64,000 nt of DNA. Source: an uncultured Lachnospira sp. GTDB taxonomy: Bacteria > Bacillota > Clostridia > Lachnospirales > Lachnospiraceae. Where the stretch lies: NCBI GenBank assembly GCA_934359185.1, contig CAKRLE010000001.1, positions 248,001-312,000 on the forward strand, given 5' to 3'. A program made the translations under genes and the position numbers. Shown piece after piece: positions 53,805-61,847 of the stretch (the first letter of the stretch is position 1; each line of letters opens with the position of its first letter). The notes below the pieces were generated by a model, which saw only the letters and a program-made list of their open reading frames with translations, did no database searches and was not told the origin of the DNA.

Positions 53805-54861
53805 TATTTCTATACGATATAGCTTCACCAAGATGTGAGACAGCTATATTCTCCTCCCCCTCTATATCAGCTATTGTTCTTGCCGTCTTTAGTATCTTTT
53901 CATAGCCTCTTGCCGTCATATTAAAGCTGTCAAACGCTTTCTCCATGATTGTCTTTTCCTGTACGCCAAGAAAACAGTACTTCGCAACCTGCCTTGAGTT
54001 CATCTGTGAATTAAACAATATCTTTTCCCCCGAAAATCTGTCTTTCTGGATCTTCCTGGCTTTTTCAACCATATTTTTCATATCACACGAGGAATATTCA
54101 TCCCTGCAATGTGCATCGTCATTATTAACAAGCATATCAAAATCCACTTTTCCAACCTTAACGCTCAGATCAAACCGATCCCATATTGGCTGGCTTATTC
54201 TTCCCATATACCTCATAATATCGTGTTCTGTACAAAAGCACTTTGTCCTGTCCGGATAATAACCACATTTACAAGGATTCATAGCTGCGACAAGCATAAA
54301 ATCAGCTGGATAAATATATTCTTCTGACGCTCTTACAAGCCGTATATACCGGTCTTCCAACGGCTGTCTTAACGACTCCATTAAATTCACAGGAAATTCT
54401 GTAAGTTCATCCAGAAATAATACGCCCTTAGACGCAAGCGTAACCTCTCCAGGTCTTGGTATAGCGCCGCCTCCAAGAAGTCCTGCTTTAGTAACACAAT
54501 GATGTGGTGCCCTGAAAGGCCTGTTTGTTATAACACCGCCATTTTCCAGATTGCCAGATATGCTGTATATCTTGGTAAGTTCCATAACTTCTTCCGGTTC
54601 AAGTCCAGGCATAATTGTTGGAATTCTTTTAGCAAGCATTGTCTTACCGCTTCCAGGCGGTCCGATATATAATATATTATGCATGCCGGCAGCAGCAATC
54701 ATCGTTGCTCTCTTAGCTGTAACCTGGCCTTTTATATCTCTGTAATCCTCATTGAAATTCATGCCGTCCATGCGTCCAAATCCTTTATACGCAACAGGCA
54801 GGCACTTCTCTTTTCCCTGAAGCATACTTACCAGTTGTTGCAGGCTTTTTACACCATACAC
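53791..54861 (-). CDS. comM: ComM/YifB C-terminal part (AAA+ ATPase), downstream of an in-frame TAG
   Basis: The 356-residue part holds the AAA+ ATPase and C-terminal domain of ComM (Mg-chelatase-like YifB), a helicase that helps branch migration in transformation. It contains Walker A (IGPPGSGKTMLAKR, about 52-65), Walker B (VLFLDELTEF), FMLVAAMNPCKCGYYPD and the C-terminal FNSQMNSRQVAKYC...LGEAISYR segment. It lies in the same frame as the N-terminal part at 54886-55320, separated by a TAG codon and eight sense codons. A GTG at 54861 has GAGGGA six bases upstream, so internal initiation is possible. See the finding on this gene. Confidence 0.85.
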   Translation of the reverse strand: MYGVKSLQQLVSMLQGKEKCLPVAYKGFGRMDGMNFNEDYRDIKGQVTAKRATMIAAAGMHNILYIGPPGSGKTMLAKRIPTIMPGLEPEEVMELTKIYSISGNLENGGVITNRPFRAPHHCVTKAGLLGGGAIPRPGEVTLASKGVLFLDELTEFPVNLMESLRQPLEDRYIRLVRASEEYIYPADFMLVAAMNPCKCGYYPDRTKCFCTEHDIMRYMGRISQPIWDRFDLSVKVGKVDFDMLVNNDDAHCRDEYSSCDMKNMVEKARKIQKDRFSGEKILFNSQMNSRQVAKYCFLGVQEKTIMEKAFDSFNMTARGYEKILKTARTIADIEGEENIAVSHLGEAISYRNNGIR

Positions 54862-54885
54862 ATCAATTCCCTCAATTATGCCTCC

Positions 54886-55320
54886 CTAGTCCGTATTCCC
54901 TTCTGGAATAATACATGCAGAAAACCCACGTTCTCTGGCAGCAAGTATTGATGGAAATACACCTTTTATCCTATTAACTCTTCCATCAAGGCTCAGCTCC
55001 CCTATAACCACCATATTATTAAGTAAAGATGACTCAATAATTCCATTAGCTGCAAGAATTCCAATTGCTATCGGAAGATCAAATCCTGTGCCAGCCTTCC
55101 GCACGTCTGCTGGTGATATATTGACAACTATTCTCTGTGGTCTTATCTCAATTCCTGTATTCTTGATAGCCACCCTGACACGTTCCTTAGCCTCTCTTAC
55201 CTGTGCAGCAAGATACCCGCTCATATCAAAATATGGCAGCCCATCACCTGCATCAGTTTCAACATTAACAATAACTGGTTGTAATCCAGCCAATGTAACA
55301 CTATAAACTACACTGTACAT
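54886..55320 (-). CDS. comM: ComM/YifB N-terminal domain, ended by an in-frame TAG
   Basis: The 144-residue N-terminal part corresponds to the ChlI-type domain of ComM: MYSVVYSVTLAGLQPVIVNVE, GLPYFDMSGYLAAQVREAKERVRVAIKN, IVVNISPADVRKAGTGFDLPIAIGIL and GELSLDGRVNRIKGV. It stops at TAG (54888-54886) directly after PEGNTD, where intact homologues continue into the ATPase domain. Read through the TAG, the full frame would give about 509 positions, the normal ComM length. The ATG at 55320 has AGGAGG just upstream. Confidence 0.85.
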   Translation of the reverse strand: MYSVVYSVTLAGLQPVIVNVETDAGDGLPYFDMSGYLAAQVREAKERVRVAIKNTGIEIRPQRIVVNISPADVRKAGTGFDLPIAIGILAANGIIESSLLNNMVVIGELSLDGRVNRIKGVFPSILAARERGFSACIIPEGNTD

Positions 55321-55385
55321 ATACCTCCTGTCCCAGTTAATCCAATATAGCATATCTTAATTATAAGTATATATTATAATCATAT

Positions 55386-55424
55386 AAAAACTGACATAAT
55401 TGCATGTTAATCATGTCAGTTTTA
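55386..55424 (-). terminator. hairpin terminator after the 55472 gene
   Basis: AAAACTGACAT/ATGTCAGTTTT is an 11-bp stem with a loop of about 15 bases, followed on the minus strand by a short T-run. It lies between the unknown membrane protein gene and comM, in a gap of about 150 bases, and could also terminate on the plus strand. It implies comM-dprA-topA have their own promoter. Confidence 0.7.
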
Positions 55425-55471
55425 TTTATCATATCACACTTTTTATATTATTGCAATATGTTGTTATGTAG

Positions 55472-56674
55472 TCATTTTATTGATATGCCATAAACAGAAT
55501 AGTTATCCTCACTTCCATCCAGCACCTCAGACATCATAGTATCAAAATTAATACTGCAGTAATATTTGTCACCATCTTCTCCGCCTGAAAGGACATTAAA
55601 GTTTCCATCTGTAGTCATATATGCATTCTCATATACATAAGCAAAATATACAATTTCTGTATTCCCTGAACAGGTTATGTCTGCTGAAAAAATAAGCACT
55701 ATCTTGTTCTTTGCAAGCTCCCTGGATGCCGTGTCTTTTCTTTTTAAAAACTTTGAATCTATCAGGGTCACATTGTCTGCACTTTCCTCATTAGGCACAT
55801 GAAGATATTTTTTATCATCAGATGCCTTATATAATATTCTGAATGACGTATCTTCTGTCTCTTTTTTTATTGAATTTATACACAATTGTATGTGCTGCTG
55901 CAAAACATTTTTATCAATCTGGCTGTTATCCTCAACATATGTACTCAGTTTATCCACCTTATAAATCTTGTCATAACAATCAGTTATATATCCATGTCTT
56001 CCAAGTTCAGAAGCATCCACATTACAATGAATCGTAATTTCATCGTTGACAGTAATATTACTGGCTTTGTCTGCTGTGTATGATAATTGTGAAAGGAACT
56101 CATCTTCCCATGTATTCCTTGTCACAACGTATGCATCCGGGCTGATTCCAGCAAATATAACTTCTACATTATCAAAAAGATTAATCTTCCTGCCATTTTC
56201 CACGCCTTTTGCCCTCATATTAAATGTGCTGCTTCCAACTGATACCCCCGCTGCCCTGGCAAGTTCCTTATCATATGTAATCTCAATTGACAGTTTATCG
56301 CCATTAGATATCCCAGTTTTATCTTTATCAGTATTCGTAACATATCCTTTTAAAGATTCTGCAAACTGCCTATACATATATTCCTTTGATTCATCAGCAC
56401 CTTTGCCAATAAGCCTGTCTATCAGTTCATCTTCTTTAATTATACATTCCGCCTCTGCATATCCATCAGCCCCTGTATACGCAAGTTCAACATAGTCCTC
56501 AAGTGCAACATGCTTCTTCCCCATATTCCATGCCACTATAATAAGAACCATGCATACAGCAACCGCTGCAATTGCCATCACAAATTTAACTCTTTCATTG
56601 TGATTATCATATTTTTCCGCATTCTGCGATTTGACACCATATTTTTTTGTAAGGCTTTTATTAATAATGCTCAC
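55472..56674 (-). CDS. unknown membrane-anchored extracytoplasmic protein
   Basis: A 400-residue protein with a basic cytoplasmic N terminus, one membrane helix (about 31-50) and a large polar outer domain. Two similar units, about 123-158 (NGDKLSIEITYDKELARAAG...) and 209-246 (VNDEITIHCNVDASELGRHG...), each start with an Asn/Asp-rich turn and a beta strand. No enzyme motif is seen and the protein is not recognised. The start is odd: a GTG at 56674 shares its first base with AGGAGG, while an ATT codon at 56668 has ideal five-base spacing. It follows pepP by a few bases. Confidence 0.65.
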   Translation of the reverse strand: MSIINKSLTKKYGVKSQNAEKYDNHNERVKFVMAIAAVAVCMVLIIVAWNMGKKHVALEDYVELAYTGADGYAEAECIIKEDELIDRLIGKGADESKEYMYRQFAESLKGYVTNTDKDKTGISNGDKLSIEITYDKELARAAGVSVGSSTFNMRAKGVENGRKINLFDNVEVIFAGISPDAYVVTRNTWEDEFLSQLSYTADKASNITVNDEITIHCNVDASELGRHGYITDCYDKIYKVDKLSTYVEDNSQIDKNVLQQHIQLCINSIKKETEDTSFRILYKASDDKKYLHVPNEESADNVTLIDSKFLKRKDTASRELAKNKIVLIFSADITCSGNTEIVYFAYVYENAYMTTDGNFNVLSGGEDGDKYYCSINFDTMMSEVLDGSEDNYSVYGISIK

Positions 56675-56677
56675 CTC

Positions 56678-58462
56678 CTATATATTTCTTGTTGCATCAA
56701 TAAGCCATTCAAGCATCTCACCATCAAAATATGGTGTAAGCTTTTCCCTGACCCACGCATGATATTCATTGAGTGCTTCCTTTTCTTTCTCATCAAGAAT
56801 GCTGGCATCAACAGCGTCAAGATCAATAGGCGCACATGTAAGAGTCCTGAATTTAAGCCATGTTCCATATTCATTTTCATAATCTTTTTCAGCTATAATC
56901 TCATTCTCAATTCTTATGCCATATCCGCCCTCAACATAAACACCTGGTTCATTAGATGTCACCATTCCTGGTTCAATCACACATAAATCATTTTTCCCAA
57001 TCACGTGTTTCCATCTGAATCCATTAGGTGCTTCATGAACGTTAAGAAGATATCCTATTCCATGGCCTGTTCCACATCTGTAGTCAATCCCCTCTTCCCA
57101 CAATGGTCCTCTCGCAAGTATATCAAGATTGTATCCTGTACACCCTGCAAGAAAATGTGCTTTTGTAAGTCTTAACATTCCTTTCAAGGTCAGTGTGAAA
57201 TGATGTATTTGGTTTTCAGTAAGTTTTCCAAGTACAATAGTTCTCGTTACATCTGTGGTGCCTCTCATATACTGTCCACCAGAATCCACCAAAAGCATTC
57301 CTTCTTTCATAAGGCATGCACTGTCAGTTCCTGCGTGATAATGCATCATCGCAGCATTTGCACCATATGCACTTATAGTATCAAAACTAGGCTCTAAGAA
57401 ATCTGGAATACGAGCGCGCAGTCCATCCAGATATTCTGCTGCCCCAGCCTCTGTAACCTTCCTGCCTTCAGCAACATTTTTTTTGACCCAATAGATAAAC
57501 TCAGTAAGTGCCGCGCCATCATCAATATGAACATCTGTAAGATTCTTAATCTCTGTGTCATTCTTAACAGCCTTCATCCCTACAACCGGATTCTGTCTTT
57601 CCACAATAACTGCACCGGCATCCTCTAATTGCATATATATTGCAAGGTTAACCCTTTTTGCATCAACTAATATCTTCTTACCGCGAAGCTTATTGATATC
57701 CTCATAGATACTGTCATATGGACGTACTTTAATTTCTTCTTTGACAAATCTGTCCCTGACATCCTGTGGCAGACGCTTCTCATCAATGTAAATATATGCT
57801 TCGTCATGTGTTATGAACGCATAGGACATGACAACTGGATTGCATTTCACATCACGTCCTCTTATATTAAACAACCAGCATATATCGTCAAGTGTAGCTA
57901 TAATATGTCCATAGACATCTTTCATATCCGCTCTTAACTTATTGATCTTTTCGCCGCTGCTCTGTCCAAATTCAGCATTAAATGCATCTGTTGATGGAAA
58001 TGCTGGTCTGTCAGTCCATACAGTCTCTGTCGGGTTAAAATCGCATTTTATATGTGCTCCCTTACGCTCCAGCCTGCTTTTAAGTTCCATGCCAAGAACT
58101 CCTGAAACCATTCTGCCATCAACACCAAGAAGTCCATTGTCAGGCACAGCCGATTCAACATAATCATCTAATTCAGGAACCCCTTTGCACCCCATCTCCA
58201 TAAGCTTTATAGTAGTTCCCTCAAGCTGTTTTTTTGCCTGCACAAAATATCTTCCATCTGTGAATAAAACTGCTGTTTCATCAGTTATCACAAGAGTTCC
58301 TGCCGAGCCTGTAAAGCCTGACAGGAATTCTCTTTCATTAAAATAATCTCCTGTATATTCAGACATATGATAGTCATTAGTACATACCATGTACACATCA
58401 ACGCTGTCTTTAATCATAAGTTCTCTTACTTTTTCAAGTTTATGCAAAATATCCTCTTTCAT
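56678..58462 (-). CDS. aminopeptidase P family metallopeptidase (M24B)
   Basis: A 594-residue Xaa-Pro aminopeptidase-like protein with two creatinase N-terminal domains and a C-terminal pita-bread domain, the long eukaryote-like form also common in Clostridia. Metal-binding residues are visible: D in LLVDSGGQY, D in GTTDVTRT, H in GTGHGIGYLLNVHE, E in TSNEPGVYVEGGYGIR and E in RIENEIIAE. It probably cleaves N-terminal residues before proline in cytosolic peptides. The ATG overlaps the sigK stop by four bases, an unexpected coupling of a peptidase with a sigma factor. Confidence 0.92.
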   Translation of the reverse strand: MKEDILHKLEKVRELMIKDSVDVYMVCTNDYHMSEYTGDYFNEREFLSGFTGSAGTLVITDETAVLFTDGRYFVQAKKQLEGTTIKLMEMGCKGVPELDDYVESAVPDNGLLGVDGRMVSGVLGMELKSRLERKGAHIKCDFNPTETVWTDRPAFPSTDAFNAEFGQSSGEKINKLRADMKDVYGHIIATLDDICWLFNIRGRDVKCNPVVMSYAFITHDEAYIYIDEKRLPQDVRDRFVKEEIKVRPYDSIYEDINKLRGKKILVDAKRVNLAIYMQLEDAGAVIVERQNPVVGMKAVKNDTEIKNLTDVHIDDGAALTEFIYWVKKNVAEGRKVTEAGAAEYLDGLRARIPDFLEPSFDTISAYGANAAMMHYHAGTDSACLMKEGMLLVDSGGQYMRGTTDVTRTIVLGKLTENQIHHFTLTLKGMLRLTKAHFLAGCTGYNLDILARGPLWEEGIDYRCGTGHGIGYLLNVHEAPNGFRWKHVIGKNDLCVIEPGMVTSNEPGVYVEGGYGIRIENEIIAEKDYENEYGTWLKFRTLTCAPIDLDAVDASILDEKEKEALNEYHAWVREKLTPYFDGEMLEWLIDATRNI

Positions 58463-59091
58463 AGCCCATTATCCTCTAATATCTTTTTTAGTTTTTCAAG
58501 AGATTTCTTCTCTATTCTGCTCACATAACTTCTGCTTATTCCAAGATTATCTGCTATCTGGCTCTGTGTAAGTTCTTCAACATCCATCAGTCCAAATCTG
58601 TGTTTGATAATATACGCCTCCCTTGGACTAAGAAGCGTATCAATATTTTCTGCAATAACATTTACCCTCTGATTAAAAACCATATTGCCGACAATGTCAA
58701 CAGGTTCACAGCTGACTGTCTCTATTATGCTTATCTCATTACCTTCTTTGTCCTTGCCAACCGGCTCATACATTGAAACTTCCCTGGATGTCTTGCGCTC
58801 TGCACGAAGCATCATAAGCAGCTCGTTATCAATACATTTGGCTGCATATGTGGCAAGCCTTATACCTTTATCCGGATTAAATGAATTAATAGCTTTAATA
58901 AGTCCTATTGTACCAACAGAAATCAAGTCTGAGATATCTCTTTCTGGCACAGAATATTTCTTTGTCATATGTGCAACCAGACGCATATTCTTCTCAATCA
59001 GAATATTTTTCGCATTCATATCTCCATTGTGATAAGCCTTAAGCATCTGCCTCTCTTCATCCTGCGTTAATGGCTTTGCAAAACTTTTCAA
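58459..59091 (-). CDS. sigK: sporulation-type RNA polymerase sigma factor SigK
   Basis: A 210-residue sigma-70 factor close to Bacillus SigK: KPLTQDEERQ start, region 2 with RLVAHMTKKYSVPERDISDLISVGTIGLIKAINSF, then the diagnostic DKEGNEISIIETV and the C-terminal QSQIADNLGISRSYVSRIEKKSLEKLKK helix-turn-helix. In sporulators SigK acts late in the mother cell. There is no hydrophobic pro-sequence and no sign of a skin element. The only start for the full-length form is TTG at 59091, without an SD and directly after a terminator; an ATG at 59043 with AGAGG upstream would remove 16 residues. Confidence 0.88.
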   Translation of the reverse strand: MKSFAKPLTQDEERQMLKAYHNGDMNAKNILIEKNMRLVAHMTKKYSVPERDISDLISVGTIGLIKAINSFNPDKGIRLATYAAKCIDNELLMMLRAERKTSREVSMYEPVGKDKEGNEISIIETVSCEPVDIVGNMVFNQRVNVIAENIDTLLSPREAYIIKHRFGLMDVEELTQSQIADNLGISRSYVSRIEKKSLEKLKKILEDNGL

Positions 59092-59093
59092 AG

Positions 59094-59146
59094 AAAAAGC
59101 ACCCCAGACACATATTTTATATATATTATGTGCCAGAGTGCTTTTT
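59094..59146 (-). terminator. rho-independent terminator after trhP
   Basis: Minus strand AAAAAGCAC ... GTGCTTTTT with inner CACAT/ATGTG pairing, followed by the T-run. It begins about 24 bases after the trhP stop and ends two bases before the TTG start of sigK, so it also forms the immediate upstream region of sigK. Confidence 0.85.
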
Positions 59147-59169
59147 ATTGCTTTTCCAATAGCTGTTAT

Positions 59170-60417
59170 TTATTCTTCTTTTCTTCTTAATATATCAAAT
59201 TCATCTAATTCAATGCCAAGATCTATGAACAGCTTCTGTTTTGGATGTGGCGCGCTCTCCATATCCGTTCCATTTTCATCTGTTATGCGTCTGACTGTAA
59301 CTGTAAGATTAGTTCCATCAGGCTTCATAACCTCTATCTCCTCACCAACAGAGAACTTGTTGCGCTGCTCTATACTATACAGTCCCTGTTCATTCTTAGC
59401 ACCTGCTATGCCAAGATATGTGTATTCTTTAACATATGTATTAGTATCATATATCTGTGTATCTTTATCAGGCTTGCCAAAGAAAAATCCTGTTGTGTAC
59501 TGTCTGTATGTGCATTTGCTGATTTCTGACTTATAGAATGGTATTCTCGACTTGTACAGCTCTGGATCCTGTAAAAATTCATCTATAGCAAGCCCATATG
59601 TTCTCGCAACTGTCGCAACATACAACGCTGTCTTCATTCTTCCTTCTATCTTAAAGCTGTCAATGCCGGCATCTAACATCTCTGGAATATGCTCTATCAT
59701 GCACAGATCCTTAGAATTAAATATATATGTTCCTCTCTCATTTTCATAGACAGGCATATATTCTCCAGGTCTTTGCTCTTCAACTACAGAATACTTCCAT
59801 CTGCATGGATGAGTACACTCTCCCCTGTTAGCATCTCTTCCAGCCATAAAACTGCTGAGAAGACATCTTCCAGAATATGATATGCACATTGCACCATGCA
59901 TAAATGACTCAATCTCCATCTCAGATGGGATATGCTCTCTTATTTCTTTAATCTCTTTAAGAGAAAGTTCTCTTGCAGACACAACTCTTGTTGCTCCCTG
60001 CTTCCACCAGAACTGGTATGTCATATAATTAGTATTATTGGCCTGTGTGCTTATATGTATGTCAACCTCAGGCCACACCTCTTTAGCAATTGTAAACATG
60101 CCAGGATCAGATATAATGAGCGCATCTGGTCCTACTGCCTTTAATTCCTCAAAATACTGTCTTGCACCATCCAGATCATAATTATGTGCAAGAATATTAG
60201 CTGTAACATATACTTTACAATCTCTTGCATGAGCAAATTCAATTCCCTCTTTCATATCCTCAAGCGAGAAATTCTTAGCCTTTGCTCTTAATCCAAACGC
60301 TTCACCGCCAATATACACAGCATCTGCGCCATACATTACAGCAACCTTTAAAACCTCAAGATTACTTGCAGGTATAAGCAGTTCAAGCTTTCTGCCATTA
60401 TATACTCTGTTACCCAT
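59170..60417 (-). CDS. U32 family protein TrhP-like (tRNA wobble uridine hydroxylation)
   Basis: A 415-residue U32 protein with ELLIPASNLEVLKVAVMYGADAVYIGG at the start and the U32 signature SFMHGAMCISYSGRCLLSSFMAGRDANRGECTHPCRWKYS, which holds conserved cysteines. A C-terminal beta domain follows (about 320-415). In Bacillus subtilis and E. coli such proteins (TrhP) make 5-hydroxyuridine at the wobble position of tRNA; TrmR then methylates it. Here it directly follows trmR with a one-base overlap (TAATG), supporting that role over peptidase activity. It is the last gene before a terminator. Confidence 0.85.
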   Translation of the reverse strand: MGNRVYNGRKLELLIPASNLEVLKVAVMYGADAVYIGGEAFGLRAKAKNFSLEDMKEGIEFAHARDCKVYVTANILAHNYDLDGARQYFEELKAVGPDALIISDPGMFTIAKEVWPEVDIHISTQANNTNYMTYQFWWKQGATRVVSARELSLKEIKEIREHIPSEMEIESFMHGAMCISYSGRCLLSSFMAGRDANRGECTHPCRWKYSVVEEQRPGEYMPVYENERGTYIFNSKDLCMIEHIPEMLDAGIDSFKIEGRMKTALYVATVARTYGLAIDEFLQDPELYKSRIPFYKSEISKCTYRQYTTGFFFGKPDKDTQIYDTNTYVKEYTYLGIAGAKNEQGLYSIEQRNKFSVGEEIEVMKPDGTNLTVTVRRITDENGTDMESAPHPKQKLFIDLGIELDEFDILRRKEE

Positions 60418-61073
60418 TATTTATCCAACCTCTCCTTCTTAACACTTAAAGTTATCCCATCACCTATTGGTACAACTGAAGTTATAAGTCCGTCCGTATG
60501 TGTGAGAAGATATATATATTCTCTCATTCTCTCATGTATTGTCCTGTTACGTCTTGTAACACCATACTTTGACTGGACAATTTCTCCTTCCTGAAGGACA
60601 TTATCAGATATAAGAAGTCCGCCATCAGACAGCAGTCTGTTTATATGCGGAAAATAATTAATATACTGTCCCTTGGCTGCATCCATAAATATAAAATCAA
60701 AACTTCCTGTCATATTCTGCAGCACCTCAAGAGCATCTCCCTCAATCAGTGTTATCTTATCTTCCTTGCCAGCTCTCTTAAAATTCTGTCTTGCGACAGG
60801 TATTCTCTTATCATAATTCTCTATGGTAGTAATATGGCAGTCCTGCGGCATATTCTCACTCATAAGAATAGATGAGTAACCTACTGCGGTGCCAACCTCT
60901 AATATATTATGTGGCATCTTCAGTGCAATCAGCACCTTAAGCAGATTTCCCATCTCTTTTCTTATAATTGGAACATCAGCAGCGAGTGCCTCACGTTCAA
61001 TCTCATCACATATTGAAGAATTGCCCGTATCCAGAGAATTAATATATGAAACAATTCTTGGATCTACAATCAT
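60417..61073 (-). CDS. trmR: tRNA 5-hydroxyuridine O-methyltransferase TrmR (YrrM)
   Basis: A 218-residue class I SAM-dependent methyltransferase. Motif I is ILEVGTAVGYSSILMS, followed by TIENYDKRIPVARQNF, LIEGDALEVL and FDFIFMDAAKGQYINYF with the metal-binding aspartate of the O-methyltransferase-3 family. In Bacillus subtilis YrrM/TrmR makes mo5U34 in tRNA from ho5U34. The order mltG-trmR-U32 genes is that of the yrrL-yrrM-yrrN-yrrO operon of Bacillus. Confidence 0.88.
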   Translation of the reverse strand: MIVDPRIVSYINSLDTGNSSICDEIEREALAADVPIIRKEMGNLLKVLIALKMPHNILEVGTAVGYSSILMSENMPQDCHITTIENYDKRIPVARQNFKRAGKEDKITLIEGDALEVLQNMTGSFDFIFMDAAKGQYINYFPHINRLLSDGGLLISDNVLQEGEIVQSKYGVTRRNRTIHERMREYIYLLTHTDGLITSVVPIGDGITLSVKKERLDK

Positions 61074-61076
61074 ATT

Positions 61077-61451
61077 TTACTCCTCAGAAGTAGTCTTACA
61101 CATTATCTCAAACATCTCCGATGGCTTCATTGATGTATCAAGTTTATATGTTCCTGCCTGGAATTTGTCCTTATAATCTGACAGAATAATCTGCAGATAG
61201 ACTATGGTTTCATCTTTAACAAGACCCTTGTTATAGAGAGTCTTAGCTATACTTTTAGATGTATCACTGGCTGTAACTGTTACCTGCACCTCCCTGGCAT
61301 CTGCCTGTGTTGTAACAGCCTCCTCATTAAATATATTATGTCCAAATGAATATGCCTTGTTACCTGCTGTGAATATAATATAAACACCTGCAAGAATAAT
61401 CACAGCATTAAGAGTTATCGATATGATAAGCCTTATTGTTTTGTTGTCCAT
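61077..61451 (-). CDS. MltG/YceG-like small membrane protein (no catalytic domain)
   Basis: A 124-residue protein with one N-terminal membrane helix (about 8-28) and a domain of about 70 residues with VTVTASDTSKSIAKTLYNKGLVKDETIVYLQIILSDYKDKFQAGTYKL, the LysM-like N-terminal part of MltG. The lytic transglycosylase domain is missing although the gene stands where mltG (yrrL) stands in Bacillus, immediately before trmR. It is similar in plan to the protein at 14558-15058. Probably a conserved reduced form, not a fresh truncation, since the frame ends cleanly with a spaced downstream gene. Confidence 0.75.
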   Translation of the reverse strand: MDNKTIRLIISITLNAVIILAGVYIIFTAGNKAYSFGHNIFNEEAVTTQADAREVQVTVTASDTSKSIAKTLYNKGLVKDETIVYLQIILSDYKDKFQAGTYKLDTSMKPSEMFEIMCKTTSEE

Positions 61452-61466
61452 ATATCTTCTCCAATC

Positions 61467-61817
61467 TTAAAACTCATCATGTAAAAAATCCATGTCAAAA
61501 TCAACAGCTCCAACGATATCCATACATATCTCCTGTACCATTCTGCACACACACATCTCAGCCCGAAGATATCTTTCAACATATGGCTGTTTCTTAACAT
61601 CTTCATAACGTCTTAAAAGATCCTCCGTTGCTGACATAACATCACCAGCATCATCAGAATACTGCAAGAAAAAATTTTCCCTGCGGTAATCATCTACTGC
61701 CCTCTTAATATCAGGATATCTTTCAATCGTCTCAGCAAGCTGTCTGAATTCCTTATACTCTTCACTATCAGTTATAGCTTTCTTTAATTCATCTGTGAGC
61801 TTATCTATCTGATTCAT
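61467..61817 (-). CDS. YlbF/YmcA family protein
   Basis: A 116-residue, mainly helical protein of the YlbF (Com_YlbF) family: ELKKAITDSEEYKEFRQLAETIERYPDIKRAVDDYRRENFFLQ, followed by a long second helix and a cysteine-containing C terminus (CVCRMVQEICMDIV). In Bacillus the YlbF-YmcA-YaaT complex helps RNase Y and affects competence, sporulation and biofilm. Here it directly follows RNase J, fitting an RNA-turnover link. The ATG at 61817 (GAGG six bases upstream) is preferred over 61829. Confidence 0.82.
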   Translation of the reverse strand: MNQIDKLTDELKKAITDSEEYKEFRQLAETIERYPDIKRAVDDYRRENFFLQYSDDAGDVMSATEDLLRRYEDVKKQPYVERYLRAEMCVCRMVQEICMDIVGAVDFDMDFLHDEF

Positions 61818-61847
61818 AACAGTCCTCATGCATTTATCAAACCACCA

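Noticed and set aside
59094..59170. Hydrophobic in-frame codons upstream of sigK as a pro-sequence
   Set aside because: They fall within the terminator hairpin and have no ATG, GTG or TTG start, so the resemblance to pro-SigK is likely chance.
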